DNA of 64,000 bases from Oceanobacillus sp. HTM 045. GTDB taxonomy: Bacteria > Pseudomonadota > Alphaproteobacteria > Rhodobacterales > Rhodobacteraceae. The translations under genes and the position numbers were made by a program. The stretch lies in assembly GCA_009733745.1 (NCBI GenBank), contig WNWL01000001.1, positions 248,001-312,000 of the forward strand, in the 5' to 3' direction. Of this stretch, positions 1 to 9,302 are shown one piece after another. Position 1 is the stretch's first letter; every line of letters begins with the position of its first letter. The notes under the pieces are model-generated. The model did not search any database. It had not been told where the DNA came from and was given only the letters and a program-made list of their open reading frames with translations.

Positions 1-232
1 CCCTTATGTGCAGAAGCCTTACGCGGAGGTCTTCCGCACCGCGCCGCGCACGGAGGTCGTTGCAGCGGGCGGGTGGCACGTTGCCATGCTGTCGTTCGAG
101 TGGGATCTCAGGGAGATGGAGCAGCCCGGCGGAACGGGGCTCGGGCCCATCGCGCTGATGAACGGCCCGCAGCGGCGGTTCCTGGACATGTACATGAACC
201 GGGCGCTGGGGCCGCTGCTTGCCTGGCAGTGA
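1..232 (+). CDS. C-terminal fragment of an unrecognised protein
   Basis: The window opens inside a gene: the frame that ends in TGA at 230-232 is already open at base 2, so only about the last 76 residues are present. The visible part is rich in Trp, Met and aromatic residues and ends in a hydrophobic stretch before Trp-Gln-stop. No family motif can be recognised and no signal or membrane pattern is clear. The gene converges with the oppC-like gene, and the 150-bp intergenic repeat lies between their ends. Function unknown; coding status is supported only by the open frame and its codon pattern. Confidence 0.5.
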   Translation, partial: PYVQKPYAEVFRTAPRTEVVAAGGWHVAMLSFEWDLREMEQPGGTGLGPIALMNGPQRRFLDMYMNRALGPLLAWQ

Positions 233-294
233 GGGGCGAGGTCGGGGCTGAAGGTTCGGGAAATATGCTCCGATCAGCCACAGCCCGGGCGACC

Positions 295-444
295 AGCCCG
301 GGCCACGTCCGGCCCTCCCCGGGGCCGGGCATTCTGCAACGCTGCTAGGGGCTCGGAGGGCGGGAGGGGGTGCAGGGATAAACCGAGCAGACCCTTGGTA
401 GCGCTACGCCCGACCAAGGCCGGTCATGACCCTCTTCTCTGACC
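295..444. repeat. 150-bp intergenic repeat, copy A
   Basis: This block aligns without a gap to 26164-26313; by manual count 123 of 150 positions are identical. Both copies hold a conserved hairpin made of CCGGCCC, a 6-nt loop and GGGCCGG (309-328 here), the block GGGATAAACC (375-384) and the block CGCCCGACC. Both copies lie between the ends of two convergent genes, a few to about 20 bases from the stop codon of the minus-strand gene. Copy A also has a private 7-bp stem CCTTGGT/ACCAAGG. It may be a dispersed repeat family of this genome, a conserved 3'-end element, or a structured RNA. Confidence 0.8.
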
Positions 445-466
445 ACTTGCGGATGCCTGCCGCCGC

Positions 467-1393
467 CTACCGGCCCCTGATCCTCGGATCGAGGGCGTCG
501 CGCAGGCCGTCGCCGATGAAGTTGACCGAGAGCACGGTCAGCGAGATGGCGAGGCCGGGCCAGATGACGCGGGCGGGGGTGAGGTCCATGAAATCCTTCC
601 CGTCCACCACCAGCCGGCCCCAGGTGGGGAAGTCCGGGGGGAAGCCGAGGCCGAGGAAGGAGAGCGCCGACTCGGTGATGATCGCGTTGGCGATACCGAT
701 GGTGGCCGAGACCATGATCGGCGAGAGCACGTTGGGCAGGATGTGCCTCAGCAGGATGCGGTGCTCGCGGGTGCCGATGGACTTGGCGGCGAGGACGAAC
801 TCGCGCTCCTTGATCGCCAGCACCTCGCCGCGGACGATGCGGGCTGTCTGCATCCATGTCGTTATTCCGATCACGAAGACGATCAGGAGGAAGATCCCCG
901 CCTCCGGCCCGAACAGCGAACGCAGGCTGTCGCGGAAAACCAGCATGATCACCAGCAGCAGCGGGATCTGCGGCAGGGCGAGGAACATGTCCGTCATCCG
1001 CATCAGCACCCCGTCGAGCCGGCGGAAATAGCCCGCCAGCATCCCGATCAGCGTACCGAGCGTGATGGTGATGGCCATCGCGGTGAAGCCCACCGCCAGC
1101 GTCACCCGCCCGCCGGCGAGGACCTGGGCGAACATGTCCCGGCCGAGATTGTCGGTGCCGAACGGGTGGTCCAGCGAGGGCGAGACGTTGCGCGCCCGGT
1201 AGTCGGCATAGGTCGGGTCGACCGTGTGGATCATCGGCCCGAAGACCACGGCGAGGACGATCACGGTGAAGACCACCACGCCGACCATCGCGCCGCGATG
1301 GGCGCGGAACTGGATCCAGACGTCGCCCCAGAGCGACCGCTGCTTCTCGCGCGTCGGACGTGCCGTGCTTGAGCCGTTGACCGCCTCAGTCAT
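467..1393 (-). CDS. Oligopeptide/dipeptide-type ABC transporter permease (OppC/DppC-like)
   Basis: 308-residue inner-membrane permease of the peptide/nickel ABC family. After a cytoplasmic N-terminus the first membrane helix lies near residues 34-55, followed by the family signature of a short periplasmic segment with HPFGTDNLGRD. The later helices enclose the cytoplasmic EAA loop (REFVLAAKSIGTREHRILL, about residues 197-216), which docks on the ATPase. Length is typical of OppC/DppC. Its start overlaps the end of the oppB-like gene by 8 bp, so the two are translationally coupled. It is the last gene of the importer operon and would pair with the OppB-like subunit. Confidence 0.93.
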   Translation of the reverse strand: MTEAVNGSSTARPTREKQRSLWGDVWIQFRAHRGAMVGVVVFTVIVLAVVFGPMIHTVDPTYADYRARNVSPSLDHPFGTDNLGRDMFAQVLAGGRVTLAVGFTAMAITITLGTLIGMLAGYFRRLDGVLMRMTDMFLALPQIPLLLVIMLVFRDSLRSLFGPEAGIFLLIVFVIGITTWMQTARIVRGEVLAIKEREFVLAAKSIGTREHRILLRHILPNVLSPIMVSATIGIANAIITESALSFLGLGFPPDFPTWGRLVVDGKDFMDLTPARVIWPGLAISLTVLSVNFIGDGLRDALDPRIRGR

Positions 1394-2480
1394 AGCGGAT
1401 CCTCGGGTCGAGGATGCCGTAGATCAGGTCGGCGATCAGGTTGAAGAACACGATCAGCACCGCGAATATGAAGGTGATGGTCTGCACCAGCGGGATGTCG
1501 GCGCCCTGGATGCCGGTGATCAGCAGCGCACCGATGCCGTTGATGCGGAAGATCTGCTCGGTGATGATCGCGCCCGCCAGCGTGGCCGGGATGCCGATGG
1601 CGATGACGGTCACGACCGGTATCAGCGAGTTCCGCAGGACGTGGACGAGGATGACCACGCGCTCCTTCATCCCCTTGGCCCGCGCGGTGCGGACGTAGTC
1701 GAGGTTCAGGTTCTCCAGCATCGAGGCGCGCATGTAGCGCGAGATCTGCGCGGCGTTGAACAGGCCGAGCACGGCGACCGGCATCGCCATCTGCCTGACC
1801 TGGTAGACGAAGCTGTCCCAGTCGGTCACCTCGTGAGTGGTGTCGTAGACCGAGGGCAGCCAGAACATGCTGTCCTCCGGGATCATGGTCGAGAACACCA
1901 CGATCAGCACCAGCCCGGTGAAGAAGGTCGGGACCGAGAAGCCGACCATCGAGACGAAGGTGCCGATCTGGTCGAACCAGGAATACTGGTAGATCGCCGA
2001 GAGGATGCCGATGGGCAGGGCGATCATGATCGCCACGACGTAGGCGAGGCCGACCACCTTGAGGGTCTGCGGCGCGCGCTCGACGATCAGGTCCACCACC
2101 TCGGAGCGGGTGCCCCAGGAGCGGATGCGCAGCCGGTCGGACACCTCGTGCACCTCCACCCCGGCCCAGTGCTCGGCGCGGGGCACCCGCACGGCCTCCC
2201 ACTGGCAGGTGGAGCCGAAGCAGGTGTCGAAGCTCTTCTCGATGATGTTGAGCGGTTCGTTGATGAAGAACTGGTTGAGCCAGGCCGCGTAGCGGATGTG
2301 GAACGGCTCGTCGAGCCCCATCGCCTCGCGGATCTTGGCGCGGGTCTCGGCGTCGATGGTGAGCGGCAGGTTGCCGGTCGGGTCGTTCGGCGCGAGGTCG
2401 AGCACGGCGAAGATCACGAAGCTGATGACGATCAGTGTCGGGATCGCGATCAGCAGGCGGCGGATGGCGTATCGGAGCAT
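1386..2480 (-). CDS. Oligopeptide/dipeptide-type ABC transporter permease (OppB/DppB-like)
   Basis: 364-residue permease with the standard OppB N-terminus (Arg-Arg-Leu-Leu followed by a hydrophobic helix) and an EAA loop around residues 255-275 (DYVRTARAKGMKERVV). It is longer than most OppB/DppB proteins (about 305-335 residues); the extra length is a periplasmic segment between the first and second helices, roughly residues 35-135. This segment carries two closely spaced cysteines (DTCFGSTCQW) that could form a disulfide. No strong Shine-Dalgarno precedes the ATG. The small peptide gene upstream is in the same frame and ends 27 bp before this start, so translation may be coupled to it. Confidence 0.92.
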   Translation of the reverse strand: MLRYAIRRLLIAIPTLIVISFVIFAVLDLAPNDPTGNLPLTIDAETRAKIREAMGLDEPFHIRYAAWLNQFFINEPLNIIEKSFDTCFGSTCQWEAVRVPRAEHWAGVEVHEVSDRLRIRSWGTRSEVVDLIVERAPQTLKVVGLAYVVAIMIALPIGILSAIYQYSWFDQIGTFVSMVGFSVPTFFTGLVLIVVFSTMIPEDSMFWLPSVYDTTHEVTDWDSFVYQVRQMAMPVAVLGLFNAAQISRYMRASMLENLNLDYVRTARAKGMKERVVILVHVLRNSLIPVVTVIAIGIPATLAGAIITEQIFRINGIGALLITGIQGADIPLVQTITFIFAVLIVFFNLIADLIYGILDPRIRYD

Positions 2481-2507
2481 TCGTGCGGGTCCGGCCGGTT
2501 CAGCGCG

Positions 2508-2633
2508 TCAGTAGTGCAGCATGTGGATACGGCCTTCGAAAGGGATCTTTTCAGCGATCAGGAAGCAAAGGAACGAGAACACCATCAGCGCCAGAGCGGC
2601 CTCCAGTATCCTGCGCACGATCAGGGCAGTCAT
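2508..2633 (-). CDS. Small single-pass membrane peptide (41 aa) inside the importer operon
   Basis: A 41-codon frame starts with ATG preceded by a perfect AGGAGG seven bases upstream. It encodes a basic N-terminus (IVRRILEAA), one hydrophobic helix (about residues 10-27), an amphipathic tail with EKIPFEG, and stops at TGA. The sequence resembles the first helix of OppB-family permeases: against residues 5-34 of the next gene about 10 of 30 positions match, including Arg-Arg, Ser-Phe, Phe and a Pro. It lies between the substrate-binding protein and oppB and is in frame with oppB, separated by one stop codon and eight sense codons. It could be a transporter accessory subunit, a leader that couples oppB translation, or a permease remnant. 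The Shine-Dalgarno makes translation likely. Confidence 0.7.
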   Translation of the reverse strand: MTALIVRRILEAALALMVFSFLCFLIAEKIPFEGRIHMLHY

Positions 2634-2715
2634 CGCCAATCCTCCTGCATGGATGGCACGATGCGGGTGCCCCGCCCGGGTGGTCCGGGCGGGGCGGGAT
2701 CACTTGGTCACCGGA

Positions 2716-4428
2716 TCACTTGATCCGGTACCAGTCGGCGATGTTCCAGATCTCGCTGTCCCACGAGGTCATGGCGACGCCGCCGAGCGTCAGCGAGCGG
2801 GCCGAGACGTTGCCGCGGTGCACGAGCGGGATCATCGCGCCGAAGTCCATCAGCATGTCGTTCAGCTTCTTGGCGATCTCGGCGCGGGCGTCGAGCCCGG
2901 CGGTGACGGCCAGTTCCTGCACCAGCGCGTCATAGGCCGGGTCGCAGAAGCGGGGCACGTTGTCGCCCAGCCACTGGTTGTTCGGCCCCGGGATCTCGGT
3001 GCAGGCCCAGTTCGCCATGTACTGTTCCGGGTCGGTGCCCGGGAAGTTGTTGGTGTACATCTCGATGTCGGACATGAACTTCTGGAACGTGTCCGGGCTG
3101 GACTGGTCGCCGCCGAAGAAGACCGCCGCCTCAATGTTGCGCAGCTCGGTCTCCACCCCGATCTCGGCCCACATCTGCTTGATCAGCGCCTGGGTGCCCT
3201 GGCGGACCGAGTTGGTCGAGGTCTGGAACAGGATCGAGAGCCGCACGCCGTCCTTCTCGCGGATGCCGTCGGAGCCGCGCACCCAGCCGGCCTCGTCGAG
3301 CAGCTGGTTGGCCTTGGCGACGTCCTGGGTCTTGCACCAGTCATTGGCGGTCGAGGCGTAGATCTCCGGTGCCGGCAGCACGTTGCAGGTCACCTTGCCG
3401 GCCGCGCCGTAGCCGATCTCGACGATGATGTCGCGGTCGATCGCCAGCGACAGCGCGCGCCGCACCGCCGGGTCCGACAGGAACGGGTGCGGGTTGGTGC
3501 CGTCGGCATAGACCGAGCGCAGGTCGGGGCCGAGCGACGGGTCCACGGCAGTGAGGTTGACCATCAGTCGCTCGACATTGGTGCCGAAGGAGGACATCAC
3601 CTCGCCCTTGCCGGCCGCGGCCATCTGGCTGAGGATCTCGGGCTCGACCTGGAGGTTCCAGGCGTAGTCGAACTCGCCCGTCTCCAGCACCGCGCGCGCC
3701 GCCGAGGCCGCGTCGCCGCCGCCCTTGAACAGCACGGTCTGGAACGCCGGCTTGGCCGGGTCACGGTAGTTCGGGTTGGCCTCGTAGACGATGGTGTCGT
3801 TCGCCTTGAACTCCTTCACGACGAAGGGGCCGGTGCCGATGGGGTAGAAGTTCTGCTCGGTGCACTCGGGGGCCTTGGCACCCATGCAGTCCTTGAACTG
3901 CGCCTTCTGCAGGATCGGCACCTCGGCGCCGACGAACGGGCCGTAGGGGAAGGGCTTGGCCACCGAGAAGGTGATCTTGACGGTCAGGTCGTCCAGCGCT
4001 TCGAAGCTCTCCACGTCGGTGAAGAACGAGGCCGAGGAGCAGCCGCCCTCGGGATGGGTGCAGTACTCGCCCGAGAAGACCACGTCCTCCGCGGTGAGCG
4101 GCGTGCCGTCGGACCAGAGGATGCCTTCCTTCAGCTTCCAGGTGATCGACTTGAGGTCTTCGGAGACGCCGCCGTTCTCGACGGTGGGGATCTCGTCGAC
4201 GAGGATCGGCACCATGTTGCCGTCCGGGTCGTAGTGGACCAGCGGCTCCAGCACGACGGAGGAGGCGTGGGTCTCCTTGGTGCCGCCCGAGAGGTAGGGG
4301 TTCAGGATCGACACCGCCTGCCAGTAGAGGATGTTGACCTGTCCGTCGGACCCGCGTTCGGCGAGCGCGCCGGTGCCCGTGAGCGCCAGCACGGCCGCGG
4401 ACGCGAGTAGGCTTCGCATCGGTTTCAT
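2716..4428 (-). CDS. Peptide-type ABC transporter substrate-binding protein (SBP family 5)
   Basis: 570-residue periplasmic receptor of the peptide/nickel-binding family (SBP_bac_5). The ATG is preceded by GGGAG nine bases upstream and encodes a signal peptide (MKPMRSLLASAAVLALTGTG, cleavage after the following ALA). Family marks follow: NPYLSGGTKE near the N-terminus, the segment WKLKEGILWSDGTPLTAEDV near residue 100, and the late segment with AVRRALSLAIDRD. The frame runs open far upstream through the neighbouring ATPase gene, but that is not coding. It sits between the two ATPase genes and the permeases. Ligand cannot be read from sequence; neighbours suggest acylated peptides or amino-acid derivatives. 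Confidence 0.93.
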   Translation of the reverse strand: MKPMRSLLASAAVLALTGTGALAERGSDGQVNILYWQAVSILNPYLSGGTKETHASSVVLEPLVHYDPDGNMVPILVDEIPTVENGGVSEDLKSITWKLKEGILWSDGTPLTAEDVVFSGEYCTHPEGGCSSASFFTDVESFEALDDLTVKITFSVAKPFPYGPFVGAEVPILQKAQFKDCMGAKAPECTEQNFYPIGTGPFVVKEFKANDTIVYEANPNYRDPAKPAFQTVLFKGGGDAASAARAVLETGEFDYAWNLQVEPEILSQMAAAGKGEVMSSFGTNVERLMVNLTAVDPSLGPDLRSVYADGTNPHPFLSDPAVRRALSLAIDRDIIVEIGYGAAGKVTCNVLPAPEIYASTANDWCKTQDVAKANQLLDEAGWVRGSDGIREKDGVRLSILFQTSTNSVRQGTQALIKQMWAEIGVETELRNIEAAVFFGGDQSSPDTFQKFMSDIEMYTNNFPGTDPEQYMANWACTEIPGPNNQWLGDNVPRFCDPAYDALVQELAVTAGLDARAEIAKKLNDMLMDFGAMIPLVHRGNVSARSLTLGGVAMTSWDSEIWNIADWYRIK

Positions 4429-4531
4429 GTGATTGTCTCCCTGTCGTTGACGACACCCCGCCCGGGGTTGGCCGTGACGGGTGTCCGCTTTCGAGGATAC
4501 ACACTGCAGGTTGAACGCAAACAGGAAACAG

Positions 4532-4547
4532 GGGCACCGGGGTGCCC
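4532..4547. repeat. Perfect 16-bp inverted repeat between ATPase and receptor genes
   Basis: GGGCACC and GGTGCCC flank a 2-base centre. It lies in the 185-bp gap between the OppF-like stop and the receptor start. It could be an intra-operon attenuation or mRNA-stability hairpin, which would fit the higher receptor dosage common in such operons. There is no T-run, so simple intrinsic termination is not supported. Confidence 0.35.
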
Positions 4548-4613
4548 GGCGGCGGCCTTGGGTGTGGCGTTTCGCGGGCGAGCCGTGGCGGGGGAGCGGG
4601 TGTCTCGCATCGC

Positions 4614-5584
<971 letters not shown>

Positions 5585-5588
<4 letters not shown>

Positions 5589-6601
5589 CCGCGCGGGCCT
5601 CCCGTGTCGAAATCCCACCAGCATGCGGCCTGGTGGCCCTGGCCCAGCTCGAACAGCGGCGGGTTCTCGCGCTCGCAGCGCTCGAACGCATGGGCGCAGC
5701 GGCCTCGGAACGGGCAGGCGGCGGGGTAGTCGGATAGGTGCGGCGGCTGGCCGGAGATCGACTTGAGCCGTGCGGTGCGGCTGCCGTCGAGGCTCGGCAA
5801 CGTCTCCAGCAGGGCGCGGGTATAGGGGTGGCGCGGGTTGGCGTAGAGCTCGGCCACCGGCGCGTGCTCGACGATCTGGCCACCATACATCACCATCACC
5901 CGGTCGGCGATGCCGGCGACGACACCGAGGTCGTGGGTGATCCAGATGATTCCCATGCCGAGCTCGCGCCGGAGCTTGCGGATCAGCTCGAGGATCTGCG
6001 CCTGGATGGTCACGTCGAGTGCCGTGGTCGGCTCGTCCGCGATCAGCACCTTTGGGTCGCAGGCGAGTGCGATGGCGATCATCACCCGCTGGCGCATGCC
6101 GCCGGAGAACTGGTGCGGGTAGTCGCCGAGGCGGTCGGCGGGGGAAGGGATGCCGACGAGGCCGAGCAGTTCGGCGGCGCGTTCCCGCGCGCGAGCCTTC
6201 GAGAGGCCGAGATGGGCGCGGAGCGGCTCCATCAACTGGAAACCCACGGTGAAGACCGGGTTCAGCGAGGTCATCGGGTCCTGGAAGATGAACCCGACCT
6301 CGCCGCCGCGCACCGCGCGCATCCGCCGGTCGTCGAGGGTGAGGAGATCGGTGCCGTCGAGCATCACCCGGCCGGAGACGATCTCGGCCGGGGGCATCGG
6401 CAGGAGCTTCATCAGCGACATCATCGTCACCGACTTGCCCGAGCCGCTCTCGCCGACCACGCCGAGAAGTTCGCCCGCGCCAAGCTCGAAGCTGACATCG
6501 TTGACCGCGTGGATCGTGCCGTCGCGCGTACGGAAGACCGTCCTGAGCGCCTCGACCTGAAGGACGGGCGGAAGGTTGCTCACGCTTTCGGCGGCTGTCA
6601 C
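5585..6601 (-). CDS. Oligopeptide/dipeptide ABC transporter ATP-binding protein (OppD/DppD-like)
   Basis: 338-residue ATPase and first gene of the importer operon. It has Walker A GESGSGKS (about residues 49-56), [12 protein letters not shown], signature [15 protein letters not shown] and Walker [13 protein letters not shown]. Its C-terminal extension carries [14 protein letters not shown], the cysteine motif of peptide-importer ATPases. The first gene of the facing hydrolase cluster starts 226 bp away on the other strand, so the shared region must hold both promoters. No candidate promoter was convincing by eye. Confidence 0.95.
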
Positions 6602-6826
6602 GCGGGCCGTCCCCCTCGTATTGGGCGTGCGCCCCCATAGAACGGGGCTTCCTTGCGCACCGCAACAGGAATTCTCGCGAAAGGCATGGCGAGGCCGGGT
6701 TTTCGCGCTTCATTCCGGCCCGGCGTTCCGCGCGCAGCTCCTTCCCTGTCGCTTCCCGCTCAAGCGACGGGCTTGACCGCGGGCGCGGGCGGGTGCGTTA
6801 GTTCCGGGACAGAGAACGGGGGTGAG

Positions 6827-7996
6827 ATGAGCGAACGGGCCGGGGCCGTGCCGGAACTGATCCTGCGCGGCGGGCGTGTGGTGGATCCGTCGCAGGGGAT
6901 TGACCGGGTGGCGGACGTGGGCTTCGCCGGCGGGCGGTCGCTGGGCGTGGGCAGTTTCGCGCCCGGGCCGGGGACTGAGGTGCGCGACGTCTCGGGGTTG
7001 ATCGTCACGCCCGGGCTGATCGACATGCATACCCATGTCTACTGGGGCGGCACCTCGCTCGGGATCGACGCGGAGGATTTCGCACGCCGCTCGGGCGTGA
7101 CCACGGCGGTGGACACCGGCTCTGCGGGGCCGGGAAATTTCGCCGGGTTCAGGGCGCATGTGATCGAGCGTTCGGCGGTGCGGATAGTGGCCTACCTCCA
7201 TGTTTCTTTCGCGGGGATCTACGGGTTCGACTGGCGCATCCATATCGGCGAGAGCGAGGACCTGCGGCTGATGGCGCCGGAGGACGCGGTCGCCGTGGCG
7301 GAGGCCAACCGCGACGTGATCGCGGGGATCAAGGTGCGGGTCGGCAGGCACGCCTCCGGCATTCACGGCACCGCGCCGCTGGAGATCGCGCTGCAGGTGG
7401 CGGAGGAGACCGGCCTGCCGCTGATGGCGCATATCGACGAGCCGCCGCCCTCCTACGAGGCGGTGCTGGCGATGCTGCGGCCGGGCGACGTGCTGACCCA
7501 CTGCTTCCGCCCCTTCCCCAACGCGCCGGTGACGGCGCAGGGGGCGGTGAAGGCCGCCGTGCGCGAGGCGCGGGCGCGGGGCGTGCTGTTCGACGTAGGC
7601 CACGGGATGGGCTCCTTCGCCTTCCGGGTGGCGCGCGCGGCGCTGGCGGGCGGCTTCGCGCCGGACACGATCTCGTCGGACGTGCACAAGCTCTGCATCG
7701 GCGGCCCGGCCTTCGACCAGGTGACCACGCTCTCCAAGTTCCTCTGCCTCGGGCTGGAGCTGCCGGAGGTGATCGCGATGTCCACCGTCAACGCCGCCCA
7801 CGCGTTGAAGCGCCCGGAGCTTGGCACGCTGAAGTCGGGTGCGGTGGGCGACGCGACGGTGCTGGCGCTGGAGGAGGGGAGCTTCGACTACGTCGATACC
7901 GTGGGCGAGCATCTCGACGGGCGCTGGAGACTATCGAGCCGGGGCGTGGCCATTGGCGGTGCGTGGTGGTATGGGGCGGAGGACACTCGTCCGTGA
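6827..7996 (+). CDS. Amidohydrolase/deacetylase family metallohydrolase (dihydroorotase-like)
   Basis: 389-residue TIM-barrel metal-dependent hydrolase of the amidohydrolase superfamily. The metal-binding strand-1 motif is DMHTHVYWGG after VTPGLID. Later candidate ligands are the Lys in AGIKVRVGRHASG, His in MAHIDEPP, His in VLTHCF and the Asp in ISSDVHKLC. The start is an ATG after GGGGGTGAG. The C-terminal beta-domain pattern (LKSGAVGDATVLALEEG) is typical. This subgroup (EF_0837-like) includes enantioselective N-acetyl-amino-acid deacetylases, which fits the two M20 deacylases that follow, but the substrate is not determined. Confidence 0.88.
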   Translation: MSERAGAVPELILRGGRVVDPSQGIDRVADVGFAGGRSLGVGSFAPGPGTEVRDVSGLIVTPGLIDMHTHVYWGGTSLGIDAEDFARRSGVTTAVDTGSAGPGNFAGFRAHVIERSAVRIVAYLHVSFAGIYGFDWRIHIGESEDLRLMAPEDAVAVAEANRDVIAGIKVRVGRHASGIHGTAPLEIALQVAEETGLPLMAHIDEPPPSYEAVLAMLRPGDVLTHCFRPFPNAPVTAQGAVKAAVREARARGVLFDVGHGMGSFAFRVARAALAGGFAPDTISSDVHKLCIGGPAFDQVTTLSKFLCLGLELPEVIAMSTVNAAHALKRPELGTLKSGAVGDATVLALEEGSFDYVDTVGEHLDGRWRLSSRGVAIGGAWWYGAEDTRP

Positions 7997-8075
7997 GTTG
8001 CACCCAGGCGAAATGGCTGGCAGTCCGGAGAGCAGCCGGACCGGCGAAAGTGACCCGGCGAAGGATGGCAGGATG

Positions 8076-8107
8076 ATGAGTGATTTCCGATGAGTGACTT
8101 GCGATGA
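8076..8107 (+). promoter_or_regulatory. Two 5-codon mini-ORFs chained by ATGA overlaps into the argE-like start
   Basis: Directly before the argE-like gene the 14-bp unit ATGAGTGAYTTSCG occurs twice and then degenerates into the gene's own ATGAGCGAG. Each unit is a mini-ORF (Met-Ser-Asp-Phe-Arg-stop at 8076-8093 and Met-Ser-Asp-Leu-Arg-stop at 8090-8107). Each stop overlaps the next ATG as ATGA. The only good Shine-Dalgarno (AGGATGGCAGG, 8062-8072) serves the first mini-ORF, so ribosomes may reach the gene by re-initiation. A slipped-strand duplication of the start region explains the origin. Confidence 0.5.
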
Positions 8108-9279
8108 GCGAGACAATGACCCCCCGCGAGATGCTGGGCCGGCTGGTCGCGTTCCCGACCGTCTCGCGCGATTCCAACCTCGACCTGGTCGAGTTCACCC
8201 GCGCCTATCTCGCCGGGCATGGCATCGAGAGCCGGCTGGTGCCGAACGCGGAGGGGACCAAGGCCAACCTCTACGCCCAGATCGGCCCGGACGTGGCGGG
8301 CGGCGTGGTCCTGTCGGGCCATACCGATGTCGTGCCGGTGGACGGGCAGTCCTGGACCACCGATCCGTTCCGCCTGACCGAGAAGGGCGGCAATCTCTAC
8401 GGCCGCGGAAGCTGCGACATGAAGGGCTTCTGCGCCACGGCGCTGGCGTTGGTGCCGGAGATGGTGGCGGCGGACCTGAAGCGGCCGATCCAGCTTGCGC
8501 TCTCCTACGACGAGGAGGTCGGCTGCCGCGGCGTCGGCTCGATGATCGCCGAGATGCGCGAGACCATGCCCCCGGCGGAAGCAGTGATCGTCGGCGAGCC
8601 GACGATGATGGAGGTGGTCACGGCCCACAAGGGCGGGGTCGGGCTCTGGACCACGGTTAAGGGCTTCGAGGTCCATTCCAGCCTGATGCACACCGGCGTC
8701 TCGGCGGTGATGACCGCGGCGCGGCTGATCGGCTGGCATGACGAGGCCAACCGCGAGGCCCGCGCGCGGGCGGAGGCGGCGGACCGGTCGGACGTGCGCT
8801 TCCTGTTCGAGCCACCCTTCTCGACCTTCCACTGCGGCGTTATCGAGGGCGGCACCGCGGCCAACATCACCGCCAAGCACTGCCGGTTCTCGACCGACAT
8901 GCGGGTCGTCTCGTCAGAGGACGCGGACGATTGGTTCGCCGCCTACCGCGCCCGCGTCGAGGAGGTTGAGCGCGAGATCAGGGCGGTCCGCCCCGAGGCC
9001 GGGATCGAGCTGGAGATCCGGTTCCGCAACAACGGCCTGCGCCCGGAGACCGCCGGTGCGGCGGAGGCGCTGGCCCGCGCCATCACCGGCGACAACGCGC
9101 CCCATGCCGTCTCCTACGGCACCGAGGCGGGGTTCTTCCAGGACGCGGGCTATTCCGTCGTCGTCTGCGGCCCGGGCTCGATCGAACAGGCGCACCAGCC
9201 GGACGAGTTCATCGCCAGCGAGCAGCTCGACCGGGGCGCTGACTTCATGCGCCGCCTGATCGGCCGGCTCGCATCCTGA
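8104..9279 (+). CDS. argE: M20 family acetylornithine deacetylase-like enzyme
   Basis: 391-residue binuclear zinc deacylase. The M20 landmarks are present: the first ligand in SGHTDVVPVDGQ, the bridging Asp in GRGSCDMKGF, the general-base Glu pair in YDEEVGCRG, the dimerisation-domain His in KGFEVHSS, and the late zinc His in EQAHQPDEF. This pattern matches ArgE (N-acetylornithine deacetylase) more than the HipO branch. The position beside a peptide importer and other deacylases suggests a catabolic rather than arginine-biosynthetic role, so the symbol describes the family. Start: the third ATG of a tandem repeat, with only weak direct ribosome-binding signal. Confidence 0.88.
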   Translation: MSETMTPREMLGRLVAFPTVSRDSNLDLVEFTRAYLAGHGIESRLVPNAEGTKANLYAQIGPDVAGGVVLSGHTDVVPVDGQSWTTDPFRLTEKGGNLYGRGSCDMKGFCATALALVPEMVAADLKRPIQLALSYDEEVGCRGVGSMIAEMRETMPPAEAVIVGEPTMMEVVTAHKGGVGLWTTVKGFEVHSSLMHTGVSAVMTAARLIGWHDEANREARARAEAADRSDVRFLFEPPFSTFHCGVIEGGTAANITAKHCRFSTDMRVVSSEDADDWFAAYRARVEEVEREIRAVRPEAGIELEIRFRNNGLRPETAGAAEALARAITGDNAPHAVSYGTEAGFFQDAGYSVVVCGPGSIEQAHQPDEFIASEQLDRGADFMRRLIGRLAS

Positions 9280-9302
9280 CCCCATCCAGAACGGAGACCC
9301 CC

